Shown one piece after another: positions 1-5,501 of a stretch of DNA of 5,501 bases. The notes below the pieces were generated by a model, which saw only the letters and a list, made by a program, of their open reading frames with translations, was not told where the DNA came from and made no database searches. How positions within the stretch are numbered: position 1 is the first letter of the stretch; each line of letters begins with the position of its first letter. Source of the DNA: Bacteroidales bacterium UBA3868 (GTDB lineage: Bacteria; Bacteroidota; Bacteroidia; Bacteroidales; WCHB1-69); assembly GCA_002392325.1 (NCBI GenBank), contig DGGS01000208.1, positions 1-5,501 of the forward strand. The letters are read 5' to 3'. A program made the position numbers and the translations under genes.

Positions 1-1739
1 CTGAGGATATCACCTTCTCCACTCCGGTTACGATTGGATCCTTCACATACGAATGGGCCAACGACAACGCAGCTATTGATTTGGCCGAGACAGGTACAGA
101 GGGCAGCATTGCTTCCTTCAAAGCTGTCAATAACGGCACTGAACCTGCTGTGGCCAATGTTACAGTAACGCCGACCTGCACATACAACGACATGGTTGTG
201 GTTGGTGTTCCGCAAACCTTCACCATCACGGTGAACCCGACCCTCACTTCCGAATTCAATGCAACGGCTTGCGACAGTTATTATTGGACTGAAGCTGACA
301 CCACCATCACGGATGAAGGCGAAAACGACTATGCACATGTGTTCACCAGCCAGTACGATTGTGACAGTGTGGTAACGCTGCACTTGACACTGCACATGAC
401 TCCTGCTGAGATTGTAACCAACATCACCAACAACACCAGTTGCGATGAGACACAACCTAACGGTGCCATCAGCATCGCTTCACCGGCTGGTGATTTTGAG
501 TACTCCATCGACAACCAGAACTGGCAGACTGAGACCGAATTCACCGCACTTGCCGCTGGCGACTACACCTTGTACGCCCGTCCTTTGAACTCTGAATGTG
601 CTCAGACCACAACGGTCAGCATCACGGATGAAATCGTCATGCCTGATGCCACTGCCGCATTTGTTCCCGGCACACCTTCATTCTATTGCGCCGATGCCAC
701 CATCGCTTTGAGTGGCGAGGGCTCTTCCACCGGCGAAGATTATTCCTACGCTTGGTCTGGTCCGAACAACTACGAGGGCACTGAAATGAATGTGACGGTT
801 ACAACCGCCGCTGACGGTACTCATAGCGGCACCTACACATTGGTTGTCACCAATACCGTTACACATTGCTCCAGCGAGGCAACTGTTGATGTTATCGTGA
901 ACACTCCGACCACTCCGGATTATTTGTTCACCATCACCACGCACGGTGACGCATACGCTAACATCAATGAAGGCGAGACCGAAGTAACCGCCGTGTTTGC
1001 CGATCCTGAGGTACACCACTTCTTAAGCGATTGCAACTGGACTGTCTCCAACGACGCACAAGCCACCTACAATGCTGTTGGCGATTACACTATCAACTGG
1101 ACCGCCACCGATGATTGCGGCAATACCGCCACCACCACCCAAACATTGCATGTGACTCAAAATTCCTGCGGCACACCGATAGATGGTGACAACCACTCCT
1201 ATCCTACCGTGGTACTGAATGGTACTTGCTGGATGGCTGCCAACTTGAGAACCACATCTTATACTGACGGTCGCGCTGTTCAGGTTTACTACCAGTATCA
1301 GTCCGCCACCGCCCCGAATGCAGCGGAGAATGTGGACACTTACGGTCTGCTGTACGATTGGTATTCCGCTATGGATGTGGCAAGACCTTCGAAAGCCACC
1401 ACGGTTCAAGGTGTATGTCCTACCGGTTGGCATATTCCGGACGATGACGATTTCGCTGCCATCAGCAACATCGACCTAAGCGCTCTCCGTGCCACCGACC
1501 ACTGGTTGATCAACAATGCGGACAACAGCACCGGATTCACCATGTTACCTGCCGGCCAATACAACGCCGACAAAGACAGATACGAGAATCTGCTCGGTAA
1601 CGCATACTTCTGGTCCGCCACTACCACCAACGACGCCGAAGCCACCTGCCATATGGCCGACTGCAACTGCTCAATGTGGTATGTATATCCTAACTCAAAG
1701 TACTACGGATTCAGCGTGCGCTGCGTGAAGAACAATTAA
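1..1739 (+). CDS. Large repetitive surface protein with C-terminal FISUMP domain (5' partial)
   Basis: The frame is open from the left edge (first full codon at 3), so the true start lies upstream; 578 residues are visible. Approximate order: a PKD-like repeat (1-80, ending TFTITVNPT); a CDSYYW...CDSVVTLHLTL repeat (85-130); an SprB-like repeat (138-210, with EYSIDNQNWQ and GDYTLYA); two Ig/PKD-like beta domains (214-386, one with WTATDDCGNTA); and a FISUMP (Fib_succ_major, TIGR02145-type) domain (388-578). FISUMP hallmarks are GTCWMAANLRT, YGLLYDWYSA, VCPTGWHIPDDDD, GFTMLPAGQY, AYFWSATTT and terminal YGFSVRCVK. The protein is inferred to be exported or surface-exposed and adhesin-like; the ligand is unknown. 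No type IX sorting domain follows FISUMP. The segment before the last motif carries an unusual cysteine cluster (549, 554, 556), with C574 near the end. The start at 81 suggested by ORF rules is an internal TTG codon, not a real start. A strong terminator follows the TAA stop. Confidence 0.92.
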   Translation, partial: EDITFSTPVTIGSFTYEWANDNAAIDLAETGTEGSIASFKAVNNGTEPAVANVTVTPTCTYNDMVVVGVPQTFTITVNPTLTSEFNATACDSYYWTEADTTITDEGENDYAHVFTSQYDCDSVVTLHLTLHMTPAEIVTNITNNTSCDETQPNGAISIASPAGDFEYSIDNQNWQTETEFTALAAGDYTLYARPLNSECAQTTTVSITDEIVMPDATAAFVPGTPSFYCADATIALSGEGSSTGEDYSYAWSGPNNYEGTEMNVTVTTAADGTHSGTYTLVVTNTVTHCSSEATVDVIVNTPTTPDYLFTITTHGDAYANINEGETEVTAVFADPEVHHFLSDCNWTVSNDAQATYNAVGDYTINWTATDDCGNTATTTQTLHVTQNSCGTPIDGDNHSYPTVVLNGTCWMAANLRTTSYTDGRAVQVYYQYQSATAPNAAENVDTYGLLYDWYSAMDVARPSKATTVQGVCPTGWHIPDDDDFAAISNIDLSALRATDHWLINNADNSTGFTMLPAGQYNADKDRYENLLGNAYFWSATTTNDAEATCHMADCNCSMWYVYPNSKYYGFSVRCVKNN

Positions 1740-1761
1740 GCGCACAACTTCATAGAAAACC

Positions 1762-1796
1762 AATGGGGATGGCTGTAAACCATCCCCATTTTTTTT
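1762..1796 (+). terminator. Intrinsic terminator of the FISUMP gene
   Basis: A perfect 11-bp inverted repeat (AATGGGGATGG at 1762-1772 and CCATCCCCATT at 1780-1790) encloses a 7-base loop. A run of eight T ends at 1796. It lies 23 bases after the TAA stop of the upstream gene and points the same way. Confidence 0.93.
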
Positions 1797-1827
1797 GTTG
1801 ACAACAACACCCAAGGCTGTCACAGAC

Positions 1828-1862
1828 AAAAAAAGACGGCTGAAATATCAGCCGTCTTTTTT
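1828..1862. terminator. Bidirectional intrinsic terminator between convergent genes
   Basis: A perfect 9-bp GC-rich stem (GACGGCTGA at 1835-1843, TCAGCCGTC at 1848-1856) has a 4-base loop. It is flanked by seven A on the left and six T on the right, so it can act on either strand. On the minus strand it lies 20 bases beyond the stop of the small lipoprotein gene, which is its most likely main client. On the plus strand it would back up the terminator at 1762-1796. Confidence 0.9.
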
Positions 1863-1881
1863 AAGAAAATAAATCTAAAGA

Positions 1882-2091
1882 CTATTTGCACTTGTACAAG
1901 TCAGCACCCCATTCATCGTTGAGCTCAGCTTGTTTGGCATCACAATCAGCCTTACTCATGGTTTCATCTTCAAAAACAGGGGCCACATGATAGATGTCTG
2001 TCTTGGCATAGCAATGACAGCCCTTGCCGCAGGATGTTCCAACTGTTGCCAACAAAGCAACCGCCGCAAATACTACTAATACTTTCTTCAT
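1882..2091 (-). CDS. Small cysteine-rich predicted lipoprotein (69 aa)
   Basis: I do not recognise a named family. The chosen start (ATG at 2091) gives a 69-residue protein. It begins with MKK, a hydrophobic core (VLVVFAAVALLATVG) and a TSC lipobox-like site, so Cys21 is probably lipidated after signal peptidase II cleavage. The mature part is about 49 residues with four more cysteines (C25, C27, C50, C68) in a CxC...C...C pattern. That pattern could form two disulfides in the periplasm or at the surface. The residue before the cysteine and the G at -3 fit the lipobox only loosely. The frame continues upstream without a stop, with possible starts at 2187 (ATG, AAAGG about 7 bases before it) and 2196 (GTG). 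Both would bury the signal peptide behind 32-35 residues, so I prefer 2091. A terminator follows and a separate terminator ends the upstream neighbour, so the gene is probably monocistronic. Confidence 0.8.
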   Translation of the reverse strand: MKKVLVVFAAVALLATVGTSCGKGCHCYAKTDIYHVAPVFEDETMSKADCDAKQAELNDEWGADLYKCK

Positions 2092-2120
2092 AATTATTAT
2101 CACTAAGACTTCTGATTTGT

Positions 2121-2139
2121 ATTGCAAATTATTTGCGAT
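2121..2139. promoter_or_regulatory. Palindrome in the leader of the small lipoprotein gene
   Basis: A 19-base inverted repeat centred on T2130 has 8 of 9 positions pairing. Its core GCAAAT-T-ATTTGC (2124-2136) is perfect. It lies 30-48 bases upstream of the ATG at 2091 and downstream of the candidate promoter. It could be an operator for a dimeric regulator. AT-rich short palindromes also arise by chance, so this is only a candidate. Confidence 0.35.
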
Positions 2140-2210
2140 GACTTTAGCGGAAGTCTTTGAACACCAAAGCACCGGCAAACAATTCATTAATTTCACCTTT
2201 CAAAACGCGA

Positions 2211-2218
2211 CAAAGATA
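2211..2218 (-). promoter_or_regulatory. Candidate -7 promoter element for the small lipoprotein gene
   Basis: Read on the minus strand this is TATCTTTG, an exact match to the Bacteroidota -7 consensus TAnnTTTG. It would start transcription near 2204 and leave a leader of about 110 bases before the ATG at 2091. I found no good TTTG-like -33 element 17-23 bases further upstream, so the assignment rests on the -7 match alone. Confidence 0.45.
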
Positions 2219-2287
2219 CTAAAAATTTCATTTTACCCCACCCCGTTGATTTTTTTACATAAAACACTAATAATCATATTGTTATAA

Positions 2288-2340
2288 TAAAAAAAGTGAG
2301 GGTTAAAGAGAATATTCTTTTCAACCCTCACTTAAAAAAA
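2288..2340 (-). terminator. Intrinsic terminator of the SIMPL-domain gene
   Basis: An 11-bp perfect stem (AAGTGAGGGTT at 2294-2304, AACCCTCACTT at 2323-2333) is extended by an imperfect inner stem. On the minus strand it is followed by a run of seven T (A at 2289-2295 on the plus strand) and preceded by seven A. It starts 11 bases beyond the TAG stop of the gene at 2352-3086. No gene converges on it from the left. Confidence 0.92.
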
Positions 2341-2351
2341 ACTATTTGGGA

Positions 2352-3086
2352 CTATTTCACATAATAGGTAAGACGCATGTTGATACTGACATGCTTCTGT
2401 TTGGAGGAAGTGTTGAACGCACCACCCCAAGAATAACTATCTTCGGAAGAATTGGGCGCTGTGATTTGAAAAACGCCAGTGGTGGCGGTTTTCAGGTCGC
2501 CCAGTTTGCCGCCAGCATTCTCCGTAACCGTCTGCGCACGCTCGCGGGCATTCTTGGAGGCCTGTGCCAGCATCTCCAACTTCAAATCGGAAAGTTTGGT
2601 GTAGTAATATTCAGGATCATCACTGGAAATCTTGATGTTTTGATCGTAAAGCTCGGAAATCTCACGGATAATCTTCTCAATTTTGTCCACATCTTTCGAC
2701 TCCACACGAATGCTTTGCTCCGAAACATACCCTTCAAATCTCTCCACCCAATGTCCGTTTTCCCAATGGGAATCGTACTTAGGCTTTGTGGAGATGTTTT
2801 TGAAATCAATCTCATCCGTTTTGATACCCTTGCTGCTTAAAAACTCTTTCACAATCTTGTTTTGATTCTTAATGAGCGCATAGGAAGTTTTCATGTCCAT
2901 GTCCAACACATCGTACCTGAGATTCCATACGATAAGATCGGATGTAAAGTCTTTTTCCGCCAAACCAACAACTGAAACAGTTTTGGAAGGTTTTTTCGAC
3001 TGGTAATAGAAAATACCGACTGCAATAGCGGCCAACACGAAACAAATGCCAAGAATTACGGCAACAGTTACTTTATTGTTTTTCAT
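2352..3086 (-). CDS. SIMPL-domain (DUF541) membrane-anchored protein
   Basis: This is a 244-residue protein. Residues 1-5 are polar and basic, 6-28 form one hydrophobic helix (VTVAVILGICFVLAAIAVGI) and the rest (36-243) is a SIMPL/DUF541 domain. Seen hallmarks are the N-terminal VSVVGLAEKDF strand and the ASKNARERAQ...AGGKLGDL helix and turn. The C-terminal beta strand (SINMRLTYYVK) also fits the family, which includes E. coli YggE. The helix lacks a clear cleavage site, so a single-pass anchor with a periplasmic domain is likelier than a secreted form. The biochemical role of SIMPL proteins is not settled; links to oxidative stress and envelope function are known for some. The ATG at 3086 follows an AT-rich leader without a Shine-Dalgarno sequence. 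The gene diverges from the four-helix-bundle gene and ends at its own terminator. I saw no clear promoter motif. Confidence 0.92.
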   Translation of the reverse strand: MKNNKVTVAVILGICFVLAAIAVGIFYYQSKKPSKTVSVVGLAEKDFTSDLIVWNLRYDVLDMDMKTSYALIKNQNKIVKEFLSSKGIKTDEIDFKNISTKPKYDSHWENGHWVERFEGYVSEQSIRVESKDVDKIEKIIREISELYDQNIKISSDDPEYYYTKLSDLKLEMLAQASKNARERAQTVTENAGGKLGDLKTATTGVFQITAPNSSEDSYSWGGAFNTSSKQKHVSINMRLTYYVK

Positions 3087-3148
3087 AATAGCGGATTATT
3101 AAAAAGTTTATGAACTAAACGAAGAGACAGGGGAAATATTGTATTGGT

Positions 3149-3197
3149 AAGAGAAAAGAGAGGAAAAGAGTAAGAGAGGAGAGAGGAGAGAGGAAAA
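3149..3197. repeat. GA-rich purine tract with three GAGAGGA copies
   Basis: About 49 bases of almost pure A and G (one T at 3171) lie in the divergent intergenic region. The right part holds three perfect tandem copies of GAGAGGA (3174-3180, 3181-3187, 3188-3194). The left part (3159-3180) is complementary to the CT tract at 3701-3722, on the other side of the four-helix-bundle gene, at 20 of 22 positions. Such strand-asymmetric tracts can come from replication slippage. Confidence 0.85.
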
Positions 3198-3243
3198 TGA
3201 AATTGTTTTTAATCTTTTTTATTACTTTCTTAAAATATTTTTA

Positions 3244-3251
3244 TATTTTTG
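3244..3251 (+). promoter_or_regulatory. Candidate -7 promoter element for the four-helix-bundle gene
   Basis: TATTTTTG matches the Bacteroidota -7 consensus TAnnTTTG exactly, 16 bases before the ATG at 3268. Transcription would start near 3257 and give a leader of only about 10 bases. The surrounding 3201-3260 region is very AT-rich, so chance matches are likely, and no clear -33 TTTG is correctly spaced. Confidence 0.4.
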
Positions 3252-3267
3252 CAAAAAAATAACCATT

Positions 3268-3690
3268 ATGCAAAATACACTTTTTTCATTTGAACGTTTA
3301 GATGTTTGGAAATCAGCTAAAAGATTGGTCGTTTCCGTCTATGGATTACTCCGGGATTTTCCATCGGTTGAGAGATATGCTCTTTGTGATCAGATTAGAC
3401 GAGCCATCATATCTGTGCCATCAAATATAGCAGAAGGGAATGGGCGAGTTTCACTAAAAGAGAGAATACATTTCATTGAAATAGCATACGGATCCCTAAT
3501 GGAAGTTTATAGCCAACTGCTAATTGCTGTTGAACTACATTATATACCTAATGCAGAATTAGATTCCTTAAAAGAACATTTTTCTGAGGTATCTATAATG
3601 CTAACCGCTTTTAAAACATCTTGCGCAAATCGTTTGAAAAAGATGGGAAAAAAAGAGAATGAAAATGTTAACAAGCAAAGCATTAACTAA
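3268..3690 (+). CDS. Four-helix-bundle protein, S23 / 23S rRNA intervening-sequence family
   Basis: This is a 140-residue protein. The family signature is clear in order: FERLDVWKSAKRL (8-20), VYGLLRDFPSVERYALCDQIRRA (24-46), the diagnostic SVPSNIAEGNGR (49-60), then FIEIAYGSLMEVYSQLLIA (69-87). These match the S23/23S rRNA IVP four-helix bundle (PF05635, TIGR02436-type), which is usually about 115-130 residues. The last ~15 residues (GKKENENVNKQSIN) are a polar tail likely outside the fold. Relatives include proteins encoded in 23S rRNA intervening sequences and Avd of diversity-generating retroelements. The basic helices suggest nucleic-acid contact, but the function of stand-alone members is not known. 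Two hand-counted 60-base lines gave 40% and 35% GC, against 60% in one line of the neighbouring gene, which suggests separate acquisition. It diverges from the SIMPL gene and converges on the gene at 3733, with complementary repeat tracts on both sides. Confidence 0.92.
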   Translation: MQNTLFSFERLDVWKSAKRLVVSVYGLLRDFPSVERYALCDQIRRAIISVPSNIAEGNGRVSLKERIHFIEIAYGSLMEVYSQLLIAVELHYIPNAELDSLKEHFSEVSIMLTAFKTSCANRLKKMGKKENENVNKQSIN

Positions 3691-3693
3691 CAC

Positions 3694-3725
3694 CCTCTTT
3701 TCCTCTTTTCCTCTTTTCCTCTTTT
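3694..3725. repeat. Four perfect tandem copies of CCTCTTTT
   Basis: Exact copies occupy 3694-3701, 3702-3709, 3710-3717 and 3718-3725, followed by a diverged remnant (ACTCCTTTC). The array fills most of the 42-base gap between the convergent stops at 3690 and 3735-3733. It pairs with the GA tract at 3159-3180. No conventional hairpin terminator is present in this gap for either gene. Confidence 0.95.
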
Positions 3726-3732
3726 ACTCCTT

Positions 3733-5501
3733 TCATCGAATCAAGGTAATAGAACCGTGGAGCGGATAGGAATACTCTCCGGTGAGGGTTTGCACATAGA
3801 CTTCGCAACTGTAATAGAAGACACCTTCGGAGCAAGGTTGGTGCGTACTTTCATCGGAACCGTCCCAAAGGATGTCCGGATCGGAAGTCCGGAACACGCG
3901 ACGGCCCCAACGGTTGAAGATCTCCATCTCCACCCGTGTAACACCCTGATATGGCGGAATAGGGCCATACACATCATTGATGCCGTCGCCGTTTGGTGTA
4001 AACACATTGGGCAGATTATATTCCAGACAATCGTAGATATCGATGCATACCGTATCGGAAAGAGCGGATATATTATGGTTGGAGTCGGCCACTTTCATGG
4101 CGAAGCAACCCACTACCGTACCCATGCCGCCCAACTCATACTCACAAGGATAGGCCCAGCAGTTATCCTGACTGTTAAAGGCAACCACCTGCACAAACTC
4201 GCTTTCCAGTGTGGGTTTGTAATAGAGATAATAGGCGTGCACATCGCGCGCCGCCGAGTCGGAAGCGAACCGCCATGAGTAAAGCACCGTATGGCAATCG
4301 GTTGTGATGCTCAATTCGGGCAATTGCGGGGGTTCGTTGTCAATGGGCGAGGCACATGTTCGCTGCGAACGATTATACAACGGACCTATCGTATCCGGAA
4401 GCCAATAATAACCTTTTGCCTGCACAAAATAGCAGTACTCCTTCTCATTGTCCAACCCAACATCCGTATATGTGGTGGCTGTCGTGGCGGCAATGGAATC
4501 CCAAACATGCAAATCTTCATCCAAGCGGTAGATGACATACTCCACATTGTTCCAGGGCTGCCGCACCGACCAAGACAGGTTCAGTCGCTTGTCGGCAGGG
4601 GTAATCCGCATAAAGATGGAAGTGGCAGGGTCGGAAGTTTCCACCAGTGTATCCGCGGTACGGAACTGAACACGGTATGTGTAGTCGGAATCCTGCGTAT
4701 TCAAATCATGATCCAGATATTCAGCTGTGTCCGAGGTGGAAAGCAGTGGTGCGGAAAACAGCAGAACAGAATCTGTTCCCTGGGCATAGTACCGGTACAG
4801 ATTATAGTGGTATGGCGGCGGAAAAGCGACGGAGTCAATCTCCGGCGGAGCGAGCCACCGCACTTTCAGGGTTCCGTTCGCACTATCAGTAGTCACCACA
4901 TCGGCATTGATTATCAGCGGGGCGTCGGCGATGATATGCACACACACTTCATCGGACACATAGCTTTCGGCGCCGTCGGGGAAGCGGGCCACCACACGAT
5001 AACAGTAATCGTGGGCATGATAGAGCGGCACTTCGGAACCGTCATCCACAAAAGTGGTGTCATCCCACGAGTTGGTCGTGCCTATCCAGTAATAACCGGC
5101 GCCAGCGGGCATTCCGGTTTCGCAGTATTCCGGATCAAAAGGATTACTGCCGTCGCGACGATAAACATCATAGCCCACGGCATTGGGGCAGGAGTCGGGC
5201 GACCACTTCAGGTGCACGCTATTGGCCACTGGCTGCGCCTGCAGATTCTCGGGTGCCGGAGCCACCACGCGCACATGCAGCGTGCGAAACGAGACCAACT
5301 CCACCTGCGGACCATTGTCCTGCGCCTTAAACATCAGCGTATAAGGCGCTATCCTAACATGTTCGCAATGTGTATTCCACACCAAAGAGGTGGTAAAGGG
5401 CACACTATCGGTGATGGTCATAAACTGAACCGGATTATCCAGATAAAGCAATTCGCCTGTGGCGGTCAGTGTCACTATAGTGGATGTGGTATCGTGCACT
5501 T
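3733..5501 (-). CDS. Fibronectin-type-III-like surface protein with gliding-motility C-terminal domain (5' partial)
   Basis: The frame is open to the right edge, so the N-terminus is missing; 588 residues are visible. The GTG at 5499 is an internal valine codon. Residues 1-80 resemble the domain found before FnIII repeats in such proteins (DSVPFTTSLVWNTHC...PYTLMFKAQDN). About four FnIII-like modules follow: 82-190 (LKWSPDSC, YDVYRRDG, YCYRVVARFPDG), 192-299 (VRWLAPPE, YNLYRYYA, YRVQFRT), 300-386 (LNLSWSV, YVIYRLDED, YCYFVQAKG) and 388-490 (YSWRFASD, YYLYYKP, FAMKVADSNHN). The end (494-588) is a gliding-motility-associated CHU_C domain (TIGR04131/PF13585-type), with LPNVFTPNGDGINDVYGP, VEMEIFNRWGRRVF, LWDGSDE and GVFYY. 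This is known as a type-B sorting signal for the type IX secretion system. The protein is therefore inferred to cross the outer membrane and be secreted or surface-attached. Stop is TGA at 3735-3733. Confidence 0.94.
   Translation of the reverse strand, partial: VHDTTSTIVTLTATGELLYLDNPVQFMTITDSVPFTTSLVWNTHCEHVRIAPYTLMFKAQDNGPQVELVSFRTLHVRVVAPAPENLQAQPVANSVHLKWSPDSCPNAVGYDVYRRDGSNPFDPEYCETGMPAGAGYYWIGTTNSWDDTTFVDDGSEVPLYHAHDYCYRVVARFPDGAESYVSDEVCVHIIADAPLIINADVVTTDSANGTLKVRWLAPPEIDSVAFPPPYHYNLYRYYAQGTDSVLLFSAPLLSTSDTAEYLDHDLNTQDSDYTYRVQFRTADTLVETSDPATSIFMRITPADKRLNLSWSVRQPWNNVEYVIYRLDEDLHVWDSIAATTATTYTDVGLDNEKEYCYFVQAKGYYWLPDTIGPLYNRSQRTCASPIDNEPPQLPELSITTDCHTVLYSWRFASDSAARDVHAYYLYYKPTLESEFVQVVAFNSQDNCWAYPCEYELGGMGTVVGCFAMKVADSNHNISALSDTVCIDIYDCLEYNLPNVFTPNGDGINDVYGPIPPYQGVTRVEMEIFNRWGRRVFRTSDPDILWDGSDESTHQPCSEGVFYYSCEVYVQTLTGEYSYPLHGSITLIR

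Noticed and set aside
678..1433. Minus-strand open frames of 113 and 136 codons
   Set aside because: They are antisense shadows of the FISUMP gene. Their glycine- and valine-rich composition is what reverse reading of threonine-rich coding sequence gives.
2024..2287. 87-codon plus-strand open frame across the lipoprotein gene start and intergenic region
   Set aside because: It is antisense to the signal peptide region, runs through promoter and leader sequence, and its product is low-complexity.
2346..2840. 164-codon open frame on the plus strand
   Set aside because: It lies wholly antisense to the SIMPL-domain gene, whose protein matches a known family. The plus-strand product shows no recognisable domain or leader.
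3106..3120. Short inverted repeat GTTTA-TGAAC-TAAAC upstream of the SIMPL gene
   Set aside because: A 5-bp AT-rich arm is expected by chance in such sequence and there is no supporting context.
3268..3690. Reading the S23-family gene as a 23S rRNA intervening sequence
   Set aside because: The flanking sequence is protein-coding on both sides and no 23S rRNA segment is recognisable.
3149..3735. Calling the flanked gene an insertion sequence
   Set aside because: There is no transposase, and the flanks are low-complexity tracts with no clean terminal inverted repeats or target-site duplication. A mobile unit remains only a hypothesis.
3757..4278. 173-codon open frame on the plus strand
   Set aside because: It is antisense to the well-supported CHU_C and last FnIII-like region, and its translation shows no family signature.

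Overview
The window looks like chromosome from a member of the Bacteroidota, most likely a Bacteroidales-type organism. The evidence is a gliding-motility-type C-terminal sorting domain used by the type IX secretion system, a FISUMP (Fib_succ_major) domain behind PKD-like and SprB-like repeats, AT-rich translation leaders without clear Shine-Dalgarno sequences, and TAnnTTTG-type -7 promoter elements. No rRNA, tRNA, CRISPR array, transposase or integrase was seen.

Layout, left to right. (1) Positions 1-1739, plus strand: the 3' part of a large repetitive surface protein ending in a FISUMP domain. (2) Positions 1740-1881: a convergent intergenic region with two strong intrinsic terminators back to back. 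(3) Positions 1882-2091, minus strand: a 69-residue cysteine-rich predicted lipoprotein with its own candidate promoter and a palindrome in its leader. (4) Positions 2288-2340: an intrinsic terminator, followed by a SIMPL-domain (DUF541) membrane-anchored protein at 2352-3086, minus strand. (5) Positions 3087-3267: a divergent intergenic region with a GA-rich repeat tract and an AT-rich promoter. (6) Positions 3268-3690, plus strand: an AT-rich gene for a four-helix-bundle protein of the S23/23S rRNA intervening-sequence family. (7) Positions 3691-3732: a short convergent gap made largely of four perfect copies of an 8-bp CT-rich unit. (8) Positions 3733-5501, minus strand: the 3' part of a large fibronectin-type-III-like surface protein ending in the gliding-motility C-terminal domain.

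The genes do not form one operon. Each has its own terminator or faces its neighbour, and most products look destined for the envelope or cell surface. The exception is the four-helix-bundle gene, which is lower in GC than the flanking surface-protein genes in the lines I counted and is bracketed by a purine-rich tract upstream and a complementary pyrimidine-rich tract downstream (20 of 22 positions pair in the best register). That arrangement resembles the stem-flanked S23 intervening sequences of 23S rRNA and is the most interesting structure here. A second, more speculative link is that S23-like four-helix bundles (Avd) and C-type-lectin-fold proteins related to FISUMP can both belong to diversity-generating retroelements. 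No reverse transcriptase or template repeat is visible in the window.
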